From UBA7236 sp964638865 (GTDB lineage Bacteria > Bacteroidota > Bacteroidia > Chitinophagales > BACL12), in the NCBI GenBank assembly GCA_964638865.1, contig CAZXBG010000100.1:1-15396 (forward strand): a stretch of 15,396 bases of DNA, in the 5' to 3' direction. The notes under the pieces are model-generated. The model was not told where the DNA came from. It was given only the letters and a program-made list of their open reading frames with translations, and ran no database searches. A program made the translations under genes and the position numbers. Positions 7,308-14,697 of the stretch are shown piece after piece (the stretch's first letter is position 1; each line of letters starts with the position of its first letter).

Positions 7308-8431
7308 AGAAAATTATTGATATATTATTATTTCCGTTCAACAGATGGCTGAGCATTATCGACAGATATGTAATCAGCAAATTTGTTGTGACCACAATTT
7401 TCGCACATGTGCTGATAATTTCTATTGCGATCGTAATTGATTTTTCTGATAAATCAGAAAATTTTGTGGAAAGAAATGCGCCTGGCGGAGAAGTGTTTCA
7501 ATATTATATTGATTTTATTCCTTTTATAGGTTCCATACTTGCGCCATTATTGATATTTCTTGCTGTTATATTTTTTACTTCGCGAATGGCTTACAATAGT
7601 GAGATAATTGCCATGATGAACAGCGGCATGAACTTTAAAAGATTTTTGCGGCCCTATTTAATTTGTGGTTTTGCCGCTTTGGCACTTTTATTATACGGCA
7701 ACTATCAACTTGTTCCTGAAACAAATAAACGCAAACTTACTTTTGAAGATAAATATATTCATACCCCGAAAAATTTTGGAAATAATCTGCATTTAAAACT
7801 GGATAAAAATACCTTTATTTCTTTGGAGCGCTTTAAATTCAAAACAAATGAAGGATTTAATGTTTCCCTGGAAAAATATGAAGGAAACGGGAAATCGAGA
7901 AAATTGATCACAAAAATTAATGCGAATAAAATGACCTATGAAACTGATAAAAAAAGTTGGCATTTTGTAGATTATAAACGCTGGGATGTATATGATGTGC
8001 GCGAAAAATATGTGGAAGGTAAAACGATGGATACCGTACTTAATTTAGTTCCAAATGATTTTGAACAAGACATCAGAATAAAAGATGTGTTGACCTACAC
8101 AGAGCTGGAAGAATATATTAAAGAAAAAGAAAAGGAAGGTACAGGCGAGTTGGAATATTATCGTGTGGAACAATATCGCCGTGCATCTTCTGCGATTTCT
8201 GTTTTGATATTGGTTGTGATGGGAGCTGCTTTAGGGTCCAAAAAAATAAGGGGAGGAAATTGGTTTAATATCATAGCCGGAGTTGCGCTCAGTGCATTAT
8301 ATGTTTTCTTCCTGCAATTTTCAACAAGCTTTTCCATTAACAGCGATCTGCATCCTATTATCGGGACAAATATTCCGAATATGTTGTTTGCGTTGATTGC
8401 GATTTTTTTGGTGAGATATGCGAGTAGGTAA
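7304..8431 (+). CDS. LptF/LptG family permease (LPS export)
   Basis: This 375-residue inner-membrane protein matches the YjgP/YjgQ family, the membrane half of the LptB2FG ABC transporter that pulls lipopolysaccharide from the inner membrane towards the LptC bridge. The typical plan is visible: three N-terminal helices (about 27-47, 71-92, 115-133), a large periplasmic beta-jellyroll domain (about 135-285), then three C-terminal helices (about 293-311, 321-341, 357-372). The conserved SRMAYNSEIIAMMNSGMNF stretch (93-111) is the coupling segment between helices 2 and 3. Whether it is the LptF or LptG partner cannot be decided here, and no LptB or second permease is nearby. The start is GTG in a GTGA overlap with the tgt stop, so translation is probably coupled. 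Confidence 0.9.
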   Translation: MKKIIDILLFPFNRWLSIIDRYVISKFVVTTIFAHVLIISIAIVIDFSDKSENFVERNAPGGEVFQYYIDFIPFIGSILAPLLIFLAVIFFTSRMAYNSEIIAMMNSGMNFKRFLRPYLICGFAALALLLYGNYQLVPETNKRKLTFEDKYIHTPKNFGNNLHLKLDKNTFISLERFKFKTNEGFNVSLEKYEGNGKSRKLITKINANKMTYETDKKSWHFVDYKRWDVYDVREKYVEGKTMDTVLNLVPNDFEQDIRIKDVLTYTELEEYIKEKEKEGTGELEYYRVEQYRRASSAISVLILVVMGAALGSKKIRGGNWFNIIAGVALSALYVFFLQFSTSFSINSDLHPIIGTNIPNMLFALIAIFLVRYASR

Positions 8432-8437
8432 AGGTTA

Positions 8438-8701
8438 TCAGATTTTCACCCATCTACATGAATATTTATCTTTATTGGTAATTATTTCTGTAAAATATAT
8501 ACCTCTCTGCAATATGCGTATATCTGCCCTATTTGTTAAATCAAAGTGCATATCCATTTTTTGTCCGAGATAATTGAATGTATTAATTTGCACTATTTGT
8601 TGCGGCACTTCAAAATTAATGGTAATGGTATTATTTGCTGGATTAGGAAACATAACAAAACCATTCTGCTTGTCTATAGCCTTTATAGAACACCCGGCAA
8701 A
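8438..8701 (-). pseudogene. Fragment: T9SS type A sorting domain
   Basis: The frame is open from 8701 to the TGA at 8438. It reads CSIKAIDKQNGFVMFPNPAN and continues into NTITINFEVPQ..., YLGQKMD and RGIYFTEI, ending RWVKI. This is the standard C-terminal Por-secretion (type A) domain: a 'YPNPAN'-like start, a 'G...V' strand pair and a basic end. A protein from the first ATG has 71 residues, but the domain clearly begins before it, so this is the tail of a longer protein and not a separate gene. Confidence 0.8.
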
Positions 8702-9573
8702 TCACCATTTATGGGAAATGAAGGAGCATATGACGCAGTGTATCCAGTTACAAATAATAAGTTACGATTTTCATCAAAGTCAATATCAGAAATATAATCA
8801 TCATCATCTCCACCATAATAAGTAAGCCATAATCGCTCTCCAGAGCTTGAAAATTTACCTAATAAAGCATCTCCTTCACCCTGCGGAGTATCCCATAAAT
8901 CACCTCCTCCTGCCTCGAGTGTAGGACTTATGTAAGTATCAATATGCGCAGAGCCATAAGAATTGCCTCCTATAAAATAATCACCTTCCAAATTGTGAGT
9001 AATTGTGCGCAAATAATCCTTTTGTTCTAAGCCAATATATGTTGACCAATCGTCAGAATAATCCACATTAAATCTGATTAAAAATCCATCTGTAAGACCA
9101 CCTCCATAAGTTTCTTGATATGCTATACCCATAGGTTCAAATCCATCGTCATCAGTTCTTCCAACAATGCCAATTGTCCCCTCAAAAACTGTTATGTCAG
9201 TTGGGCGTTCCGTTGATACATCACCCGATTCAGCCCCAAATCGCGTACTCCACAAGAGTTCATTATTATTGGCAAATACACTAACGAACGCGTTACCAGT
9301 ATTTTCAACGTAAGCACTTCCACCTGGATCTTCTATTGGAAACACAGTTCCTCCCATAGTGCCTCCACAGATATATAAATTATCTTCATTATCTAATGCT
9401 GCCCCAGTAATTGTAGTATGTCCATTTTGTCCACCTAAATAAGTATTCCAGACAACATATCCAGAGGCATCAATTCTGTAAATTATTCCATCGTATGTGC
9501 TCGTAGATCCATTTGGTTTTGAAGGTTGCAGAAATGGTATTGGTTGTAACATACACATTTCCTGAACCGTCAA
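8683..9573 (-). pseudogene. Fragment: four SBBP-like propeller repeats
   Basis: This 296-codon open frame would need a TTG start, and its first 18 or so residues (MTVQEMCMLQPIP...) do not look like protein of this kind. From KPNGSTSTYDGIIYRID onward it carries four units of about 60-70 residues. Each has a (D/N)(G/A)xxxxF-type strand, a W-(N/S)T-Y/R-(L/F/I)G turn and a later GG(T/N) or VTGYT turn. The units start at about residues 28, 93, 163 and 237. The pattern matches SBBP repeats common in exported Bacteroidota proteins. It ends at a TAA right after SFPINGDLPG, where sequence in another frame carries on with the sorting domain. Confidence 0.7.
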
Positions 9574-9712
9574 CTTTACATGCGCTGTAATCTATGGTGT
9601 CCGGAATACCGGAAGTTTGAATCCAATCTTCCGTTAAATACAATTGGCTGAATAAATTATTGGAAAGTTGCATACAGAGCAGAAGGATAAAAATCCCCTC
9701 CCCCCCCGAAAA
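9535..9712 (-). pseudogene. Fragment: signal peptide and N-terminal region
   Basis: In this frame the sequence reads GEGIFILLLCMQLSNNLFSQ, followed by LYLTEDWIQTSGIPDTIDYS and KVDGSGNVYVTT. That is a hydrophobic core, a likely cleavage site after the serine/glutamine, and the first propeller strand. The frame stays open upstream to an ATG at 9793 and downstream to 9470, but both extensions read as non-protein-like sequence. The more natural start is the ATG at 9729, one base out of frame across the G8 run. Confidence 0.6.
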
Positions 9713-9800
9713 GTTGGATAAGATTTCATGTTTTTGGTTTTTTGGGTTACCTAAATTTTTATTAAAGTTTAACAATATAAAAATAGAATCCAAATATTTT

Positions 9801-9817
9801 AACCGAAATTTTCGGTT
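9801..9817. repeat. 17-bp inverted repeat
   Basis: AACCGAAA-T-TTTCGGTT is a perfect palindrome with 8-bp arms around one base. It lies between the broken T9SS gene and dnaB. It has no T-run on either side that would suit a terminator and is short enough to be a dimer binding site. Confidence 0.5.
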
Positions 9818-9827
9818 TTGCGTGCAA

Positions 9828-9847
9828 ATTCACTATTTATAGTGAAT
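9828..9847. repeat. 20-bp inverted repeat 3' of dnaB
   Basis: ATTCACTAT-TT-ATAGTGAAT has perfect 9-bp arms, 40 bases after the dnaB stop codon. With a 2-base centre it would be a strained RNA hairpin, and only three T follow in the dnaB direction, so it is a weak terminator candidate or a protein-binding palindrome. Confidence 0.5.
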
Positions 9848-9886
9848 GAATCAAGAATATTATGCAATAACCTATTTCACATCTTT

Positions 9887-11431
9887 TCAAAACGGCGGCT
9901 CCTCATTCATATCCACTCCATCCATATCATCCATTTTCGATTTGCGAGTGATAGTTGCTTTATTGTCTTTTAAAACATTTGCGAGAGGAGTTAAATTTTG
10001 AGGAACATACATTTCATCCAGGTCAACAAATTTTATGAATTTATCGATAAAACGAACGCGAACATTTTCCAATGCACCATTTCTGTGTTTTGCAATAATT
10101 ACTTCCGCAATTCCTTTTGTAGGATTTCCGTTTTCATCCACATCCAATCCGTAATATTCCGGACGATATAAAAAACAAACTAAATCGGCATCCTGCTCAA
10201 TTGCTCCTGATTCACGTAAATCGGATAACATTGGCCGTTTTGTACCTCCGCGATCTTCCACCTTGCGACTCAACTGAGATAATGCGATGATAGGAATATT
10301 TAATTCTTTTGCGATCGATTTTAAAGATCTTGATATCTGACTTATCTCCTGTTCACGGTTTCCACTTTTACCAACTTCACTGGTGGTCATCAATTGCAAA
10401 TAGTCGATAACGATCAATTGAATATCGTGCTGCATTTTTAATCGGCGGCATTTTGCACGTAATTCAAATATATTAATTGCAGGAGTATCGTCGATAAAAA
10501 TTGGTGCTTCGCTCAAACGACCTGATAATTTTACGAGTTGTATCATCTCATGTTCTACAAGATGCCCTTTAATAATTTTTTCTGCCGGAATTTCGGTTTC
10601 AGCGCTGATCAAACGTTTTACAATTTGTTGTGCGCTCATCTCCAAACTAAAAACTGCAACCGGTTTTTTAAAATCAACCGCCGCATTTCGCGCGAGTGAT
10701 AAGGTAAATGCAGTTTTACCCATAGAAGGTCGCGCAGCTATAATTATAAGATCCGATTTTTGCCATCCTCCTGTTAATCTGTCGAGTGCGCTGAAACCCG
10801 AAGGGCAGCCGGTTAATGAATCTTCATGTTTTCTGGCTTCGTCAATTTCTTTTATTGTAGCACTTAATAAATTATTAATATCGCTGTAACTGGTACGCAA
10901 ATTTTTATCTGCAATATTAAATAGGTTCTGTTCTGCTTTGTCTAACAATTCAAAGACATCGGTAGTATCTTCAAACGAATCGTGAACGATCTCTGTAGAA
11001 ATTCGAATTAATTCGCGTTGAATGAATTTTTGTGTAACAATACGCGCATGGTGTTCAATATGAGCAGCACTAGCAACCCGATTTGTAAGTGTAGTAACAT
11101 AAAATGGACCACCGGCTTCTTCGAGCTGTCCCATTTTTCGCAATTCTTCGGTTACCGTTAAAAGATCGATGGGTTGCGTTTTTTCAAACAATCTTCTGAT
11201 GGCAGTGAAAATGATGCGATGCCTATCGTCGTAAAAACTTTCTGGCCGTAAAATTTCAATGGCATTGGTAACTGCATCACGGTCAATCATAAATGCACCG
11301 AGCACAGCTTCTTCCAAATCAATTGCCTGTGGCGGTACTTTTCCATAAACAATGGACGACAGATCAGCTTGTTGCCGTTTTCTGTCAATATTTTTAAAAT
11401 TGTTGGTACGCTTGTTTTCTAATTCTGACAT
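9887..11431 (-). CDS. dnaB: Replicative DNA helicase DnaB
   Basis: This 514-residue hexameric 5'-3' helicase opens the replication fork and loads primase. The N-terminal domain (about 34-175, with DLEEAVLGAFM) binds primase. A linker precedes the RecA-like motor: SGFSALDRLTGGW (211-223), Walker A ARPSMGKTAF (233-242; K239, T240), catalytic glutamate E264 in FSLEMS, Walker B LIVIDYLQLM (339-348; D343), LSQLSRKVEDRG (384-395), SDLRESGAIEQDAD (403-416) and KHRNG (448-452). No intein interrupts it. The C-terminal tail is disordered and ends in MDDMDGVDMNEEPPF, an acidic stretch capped by PF like the SSB tip. It stands alone, with repeat-rich DNA upstream. Confidence 0.97.
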   Translation of the reverse strand: MSELENKRTNNFKNIDRKRQQADLSSIVYGKVPPQAIDLEEAVLGAFMIDRDAVTNAIEILRPESFYDDRHRIIFTAIRRLFEKTQPIDLLTVTEELRKMGQLEEAGGPFYVTTLTNRVASAAHIEHHARIVTQKFIQRELIRISTEIVHDSFEDTTDVFELLDKAEQNLFNIADKNLRTSYSDINNLLSATIKEIDEARKHEDSLTGCPSGFSALDRLTGGWQKSDLIIIAARPSMGKTAFTLSLARNAAVDFKKPVAVFSLEMSAQQIVKRLISAETEIPAEKIIKGHLVEHEMIQLVKLSGRLSEAPIFIDDTPAINIFELRAKCRRLKMQHDIQLIVIDYLQLMTTSEVGKSGNREQEISQISRSLKSIAKELNIPIIALSQLSRKVEDRGGTKRPMLSDLRESGAIEQDADLVCFLYRPEYYGLDVDENGNPTKGIAEVIIAKHRNGALENVRVRFIDKFIKFVDLDEMYVPQNLTPLANVLKDNKATITRKSKMDDMDGVDMNEEPPF

Positions 11432-11553
11432 TTTTGTGTTGTTTAGGTTGTTCTACGACGGTTTTTTCCCCTTTGAACAATAAATTCCCCCTGCGGGTTT
11501 CGCATAATTTTTATCAAGGATAACAAAGGAATATTTTGCTTGAAGCGGGAAGC

Positions 11554-11561
11554 CAAAAGTA
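11554..11561 (-). promoter_or_regulatory. Candidate -7 box for dnaB
   Basis: The minus strand reads TACTTTTG, an exact TAnnTTTG match, 122 bases before the dnaB ATG. It would give a leader of about 115 bases. A one-mismatch box (TTCCTTTG) at 11524-11531 is the alternative. Neither has a clear -33 element. Confidence 0.35.
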
Positions 11562-11995
11562 TAACCACATTTCCGATTTACAGCATGATTCCACATAAAT
11601 AAATTTACACATTACTCCGTTTGTTATTAGCCTTGATTTTGTTACAATATACCACTTATAAAATAAATTTTCGCACTCGTTATCCACAATAATACACGCA
11701 ATGTGCATGGCAGGTTAGGAAATAAATGTGCGGAAAAAGATGAAGGCATGGATTACTTGGTTTATATAGGGAAGAGGTGTTTTGAAGTGGGGAGTGGGCA
11801 GTGGGCAGTTTGTAATATTGGAGGGTTTTGCTTTAAATCAAATTATCAGTAAACTAAAAATTTGGCTGACTTATGGGGTTGGGATCTTTGGGTAGTGGGA
11901 ACAAAGATTTTCATCCTGAAACCTGATACCCGATACCAGCTAGAGTGGTGGTAAAAAACAGCCGAAAAATAAAGAATAATGATCAAGGAATAAAG

Positions 11996-12130
11996 AATAA
12001 CAATCGGATGGCAACCAGGAAACATTTACTAAACATAGAGAATATTGAATAAAGATCAGGAAATAAAAAATAAAAATCAAGAAATAAAAAATAACAATCG
12101 GATTGTAACCATCAAACATTTACTAAACAT
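11996..12130. repeat. Duplicated 41-bp sequence, 94-bp spacing
   Basis: The 41 bases at 11996-12036 recur at 12090-12130 with 37 identities. Both begin AATAACAATCGGAT and end AAACATTTACTAAACAT. The DNA before each copy is also alike (GATCAAGGAATAAAGAAT and ATCAAGAAATAAAAAAT), so a larger unit of about 94 bp was probably duplicated in tandem and then drifted. No open reading frame spans it. Confidence 0.8.
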
Positions 12131-12200
12131 TGTAACATATATTAACCGCAAAATCCACTTCAGGAACAGAAATCAATAGTTTCAACTTTAGAAAAACAAT

Positions 12201-12256
12201 CCTGATACCTAATACAAAATACCCGATACCCCTTCTCATCCTGATACATGATACCC
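12201..12256. repeat. GATACC-type phrase repeat at the 3' end of the YitT gene
   Basis: The stretch contains CCTGATACCT, ATACCCGATACCCC and CCTGATACATGATACCC, a loose period of about 8 bases built on (C)TGATAC. A related piece, CCTGATACCCGATACC, sits at 11922-11937. It stops two bases short of the YitT stop codon. Confidence 0.7.
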
Positions 12257-12258
12257 TT

Positions 12259-13239
12259 TCAATGCTTATAAGCCCTTTTCTTTATCATTCCTCCGGTAGT
12301 GTCTTTTATACTTGTCATTATTATAAATGCATCGCTGTCAATTTTTTCAATTTCTGCTTTTAAATTTGCGACTTCCAATCGTGTTATTACTGTATAAACA
12401 ATATCAATATTTGCGTTGTTCTGGCCTCTTTTCCCAAAACCCTTCTCTCCTTTATAAATAGTTACTCCCCTACCAAGATCGTCCACAATCATTTGCCTTA
12501 TTCGTTCGGATAGTGGAGAAATAATAGTAATTCCTGTATATTCCTCAATACCTTCCAGTATGAAATCCACTGTTCTCGCGGCGGACAAATAAGTTAAAAT
12601 GGAATATAAGGCGATCTCCACAGACAATAAATAAGCGGCTACAGAAAATATGATAATATTGAAAATAAGAATGGTATCTCCAACAGTTAGTCCCGTTTTT
12701 TTACTAATGTTAATTGCGAGTATTTCCGTTCCGTCAATTACACTTCCACCTCTCATTGCAAGTCCTATTCCGGCACCTAAAAAAAATCCACCAAAAACCG
12801 CCACTAATAACTTGTCCTCGGTTATTTGAGGATATTCAATTAATTCAACTGCTAAAGCGAGCGCAACAATGGATATTATAGTTTTAAATCCGAATTTTCT
12901 TCCAATAGTAGTAAATCCTAAAACAATAAACGGAATATTTACAAGGATCAATAAAATAGATAAAGGAATCCCGGAAACTTTATTAAGCAATAATGAAATA
13001 CCAACTGCTCCTCCATCAATAAATGCATTCGGCAATAAAAAACTTTTAAGACCAAACCCAGCAATTACTACTCCAATACCAATCAAAAATGCATTCACCG
13101 CACCTCTTTTAGCCATGGTTTTTAATTGCCTGAATCCTTTAGCTACCTCATAATCAGAAAACTGCTTTGTAATTCCTCCAATATTTCTTTTTTGGCGATA
13201 AAAATTATTTACGATTATTGTTTTCCAGAAATTATTCAT
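12259..13239 (-). CDS. YitT/DUF2179 family membrane protein
   Basis: This 326-residue inner-membrane protein of unknown function has the plan of Bacillus YitT. A cytoplasmic N-terminus of about 45 residues, longer than usual, is followed by five or six helices: about 48-66, 76-107, 118-136, 144-162, 186-206 and 208-222. Conserved polar turns are LLPNAFIDGGAVGIS (68-82) and RGGSVIDGTEIL (163-174). The soluble DUF2179 domain follows (about 235-313), with GRGVTIYKGEKGF (256-268) and an alpha/beta end. Transport of a small molecule is a guess. The ATG at 13239 fits a -7 box 44 bases upstream; an internal ATG (M42) would remove the basic N-terminal stretch and is less likely. It is transcribed alone. 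Confidence 0.88.
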   Translation of the reverse strand: MNNFWKTIIVNNFYRQKRNIGGITKQFSDYEVAKGFRQLKTMAKRGAVNAFLIGIGVVIAGFGLKSFLLPNAFIDGGAVGISLLLNKVSGIPLSILLILVNIPFIVLGFTTIGRKFGFKTIISIVALALAVELIEYPQITEDKLLVAVFGGFFLGAGIGLAMRGGSVIDGTEILAINISKKTGLTVGDTILIFNIIIFSVAAYLLSVEIALYSILTYLSAARTVDFILEGIEEYTGITIISPLSERIRQMIVDDLGRGVTIYKGEKGFGKRGQNNANIDIVYTVITRLEVANLKAEIEKIDSDAFIIMTSIKDTTGGMIKKRAYKH

Positions 13240-13283
13240 ATTTACTTAAAACATATTTATTTATCAACAAATTTCGATTATTT

Positions 13284-13291
13284 CAAAAATA
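13284..13291 (-). promoter_or_regulatory. Candidate promoter of the YitT gene
   Basis: The minus strand reads TATTTTTG, an exact -7 match, with a TTG 21 bases upstream as a possible -33 element. That makes it the most complete Bacteroidota-type promoter in the window. The leader would be about 38 bases. A direct repeat, ATTTC(G/A)ATTATTTCAA at 13271-13286 and 13300-13315, brackets the box. Confidence 0.55.
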
Positions 13292-13431
13292 GGAAATAAA
13301 TTTCAATTATTTCAATTTGAAAGCAAATGAAGAAAAACGAATTATAAATATAAAAAAAACTTATGCTTGAAGAAGACTCATTTTTTTACTGTTTTGACAC
13401 AAATAAAATTATTAGTCCTTTAGCTGCATTA

Positions 13432-13473
13432 TTCAAAAAAAACAATATTGAAAATTTATTTTCAATATTGTTT
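13432..13473 (-). terminator. Rho-independent terminator of glutaryl-CoA dehydrogenase
   Basis: On the minus strand, 32 bases after the stop codon, perfect 15-bp arms (13440-13454 and 13459-13473; AAACAATATTGAAAA and its complement) enclose a 4-base loop. A run of eight T (13435-13442 on the complement) covers the hairpin base and continues past it. The stem is AT-rich but long. Confidence 0.75.
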
Positions 13474-13504
13474 ACATATATAATTTTTAATAATATATAA
13501 ATAT

Positions 13505-14683
13505 TTACTTAAACGCGTCAATTCCCGTAATATCTGCACCAGTAATCAATAAGTGAATATCATGTGTTCCTTCATAAGTAATTACACTTTCTAAATTCAT
13601 CATGTGGCGCATGATGGAGTATTCCCCTGTAATTCCCATTCCGCCTAAAATCTGACGGGCTTCTCGCGCAATTTCAATTGCCATGTTCACATTATTTCTT
13701 TTCGCCATCGAAATTTGAGCTGCAGTTGCTTTGCCTTCATCCTTCAGCACTCCTACTCTCCAGGCTAATAATTGTGCTTTTGTGATCTCTGTTATCATTT
13801 CCGCCAATTTCTTTTGCTGTAATTGAAATCCTGCAATTGGTTTTCCAAACTGTATACGTTGTTTTGCATAACGCAAAGCAGTGTCATAACAATCCATCCC
13901 GGCACCCAGGGCACCCCATGCAATACCGTAGCGGGCAGTAGATAAACAGCTTAAAGGACCTTTTAATCCTCTGATATCAGGAAAAATATTTTCTTTCGGA
14001 ACCTTCACATTGTCAAAAACCAATTCTCCGGTAGCACTTGCTCTCAAACTCCATTTTCCATGCGTTTCGGGAGTAGTAAAACCTTCCATGCCGCGTTCCA
14101 CAATCAAACCGCGAATTTTAGCCTCCTCATCTCTTGCCCAAACAACTGCAATATCGGCAAAAGGGGAATTACTGATCCACATTTTAGCACCGTTCAACAA
14201 ATAGTGATCGCCCTTATCTTTAATGGTAGTAACCATTCCACTCGGATTTGACCCATGATCCGGTTCTGTGAGTCCGAAACAACCAATTATTTCGCCAGAA
14301 CCCAGACGTGGCAAGTATTTCATGCGTTGTTCCTCACTGCCAAAAGTATAAATCGGATACATTACCAAACTTCCCTGTACACTCACTAATGACCGAATTC
14401 CGCTGTCTCCACGCTCAATTTCCTGCATTATTAATCCATAGGAAATATTATCAAGTCCTCCACCACCATATTGCACCGGAATGGTAGGTCCAAATGCACC
14501 AATCTCCGCCAAACCTTTGATCAGATGTTTAGGAGTTTCTGCTTTTTGGGCATATTCTTCAATAATGGGAGATATTTCCTGTTTCACAAATTGTCGAACT
14601 GTATCTCTTATCAGCTTGTGTTCTGTAGTTAAAAGGTCATCAAGCTGATAATAATCTACCCCTTCAAAAAGATCGTTAGACAT
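13505..14683 (-). CDS. gcdH: Glutaryl-CoA dehydrogenase (acyl-CoA dehydrogenase family)
   Basis: This flavoenzyme oxidises and decarboxylates glutaryl-CoA to crotonyl-CoA late in lysine and tryptophan breakdown, passing electrons to ETF. It has 392 residues from the ATG at 14683. Family features: LTTEHKLIRDTVRQF (18-32), YGGGGLDNISYGL, the glutaryl-carboxylate-binding arginine in DSGIRS (R97), FAD loops CFGLTEPDHGSNPSG (135-149) and MWISNSPFADI (168-178), LRASATGELVFDNV (213-226), RYGIAWG (251-257), RIQFG (276-280) and the catalytic glutamate in TYEGTHDIH (E371). These match glutaryl-CoA dehydrogenase rather than short- or medium-chain enzymes. A longer reading from a GTG at 14698 (five more residues) is rejected because that codon overlaps the -7 box. 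A terminator follows. Confidence 0.93.
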   Translation of the reverse strand: MSNDLFEGVDYYQLDDLLTTEHKLIRDTVRQFVKQEISPIIEEYAQKAETPKHLIKGLAEIGAFGPTIPVQYGGGGLDNISYGLIMQEIERGDSGIRSLVSVQGSLVMYPIYTFGSEEQRMKYLPRLGSGEIIGCFGLTEPDHGSNPSGMVTTIKDKGDHYLLNGAKMWISNSPFADIAVVWARDEEAKIRGLIVERGMEGFTTPETHGKWSLRASATGELVFDNVKVPKENIFPDIRGLKGPLSCLSTARYGIAWGALGAGMDCYDTALRYAKQRIQFGKPIAGFQLQQKKLAEMITEITKAQLLAWRVGVLKDEGKATAAQISMAKRNNVNMAIEIAREARQILGGMGITGEYSIMRHMMNLESVITYEGTHDIHLLITGADITGIDAFK

Positions 14684-14697
14684 AAATAAATTTTCCA

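Larger units (their letters stand above)
8438..9729 (-). pseudogene. Broken T9SS-exported beta-propeller (SBBP-like) protein gene
   Basis: Pieces of one gene lie in order on the minus strand but in alternating frames. A start ATG at 9729 gives a short basic N-terminus (MKSYPTFRGG). After a G8 run (9700-9707) the frame must change by one base to reach a signal-peptide core (IFILLLCMQL...LFSQ). A second change at about 9508-9540 leads into the propeller repeats, and a third at 8683-8701 leads into a C-terminal sorting domain. The intact product would have been an exported or surface protein of about 430 residues, processed by the type IX system. Three separate frame changes argue for decay, while neighbouring genes are intact. 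It ends 6 bp from the convergent lptF/G gene. Assembly indels at homopolymers are the alternative explanation. Confidence 0.75.
11432..12258. other. 827-bp non-coding region between dnaB and the YitT gene
   Basis: I find no gene here. A 64-codon frame at 11514-11708 (-) has no recognisable domain. The dnaB-proximal part (11432-11710) is ordinary AT-rich leader or promoter DNA, with a candidate box at 11554-11561. The rest is built of short-period repeats: GTGGGGAGTGGGCAGTGGGC at 11787-11806, CCTGATACCCGATACC at 11922-11937, (R)AATAAA(A/G)AATAA phrases at about 11968-12093, a duplicated 41-mer, and GATACC-type phrases at 12201-12256 that stop two bases from the YitT stop codon. Confidence 0.75.

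Noticed and set aside
9470..9793. Separate 107-residue protein at the start of the broken T9SS gene
   Set aside because: Only the middle (signal-peptide core to the first propeller strand) looks like protein; both ends are out-of-frame readings of the T9SS gene and its leader.
11514..11708. 64-codon open frame on the minus strand upstream of dnaB
   Set aside because: It has no recognisable domain, a composition unlike the nearby genes, and sits over the likely dnaB leader and promoter.
12259..13239. Sugar or amino-acid permease for the YitT-family protein
   Set aside because: The helix pattern and the C-terminal DUF2179 domain fit YitT; no known transporter motif is visible, so no substrate is assigned.
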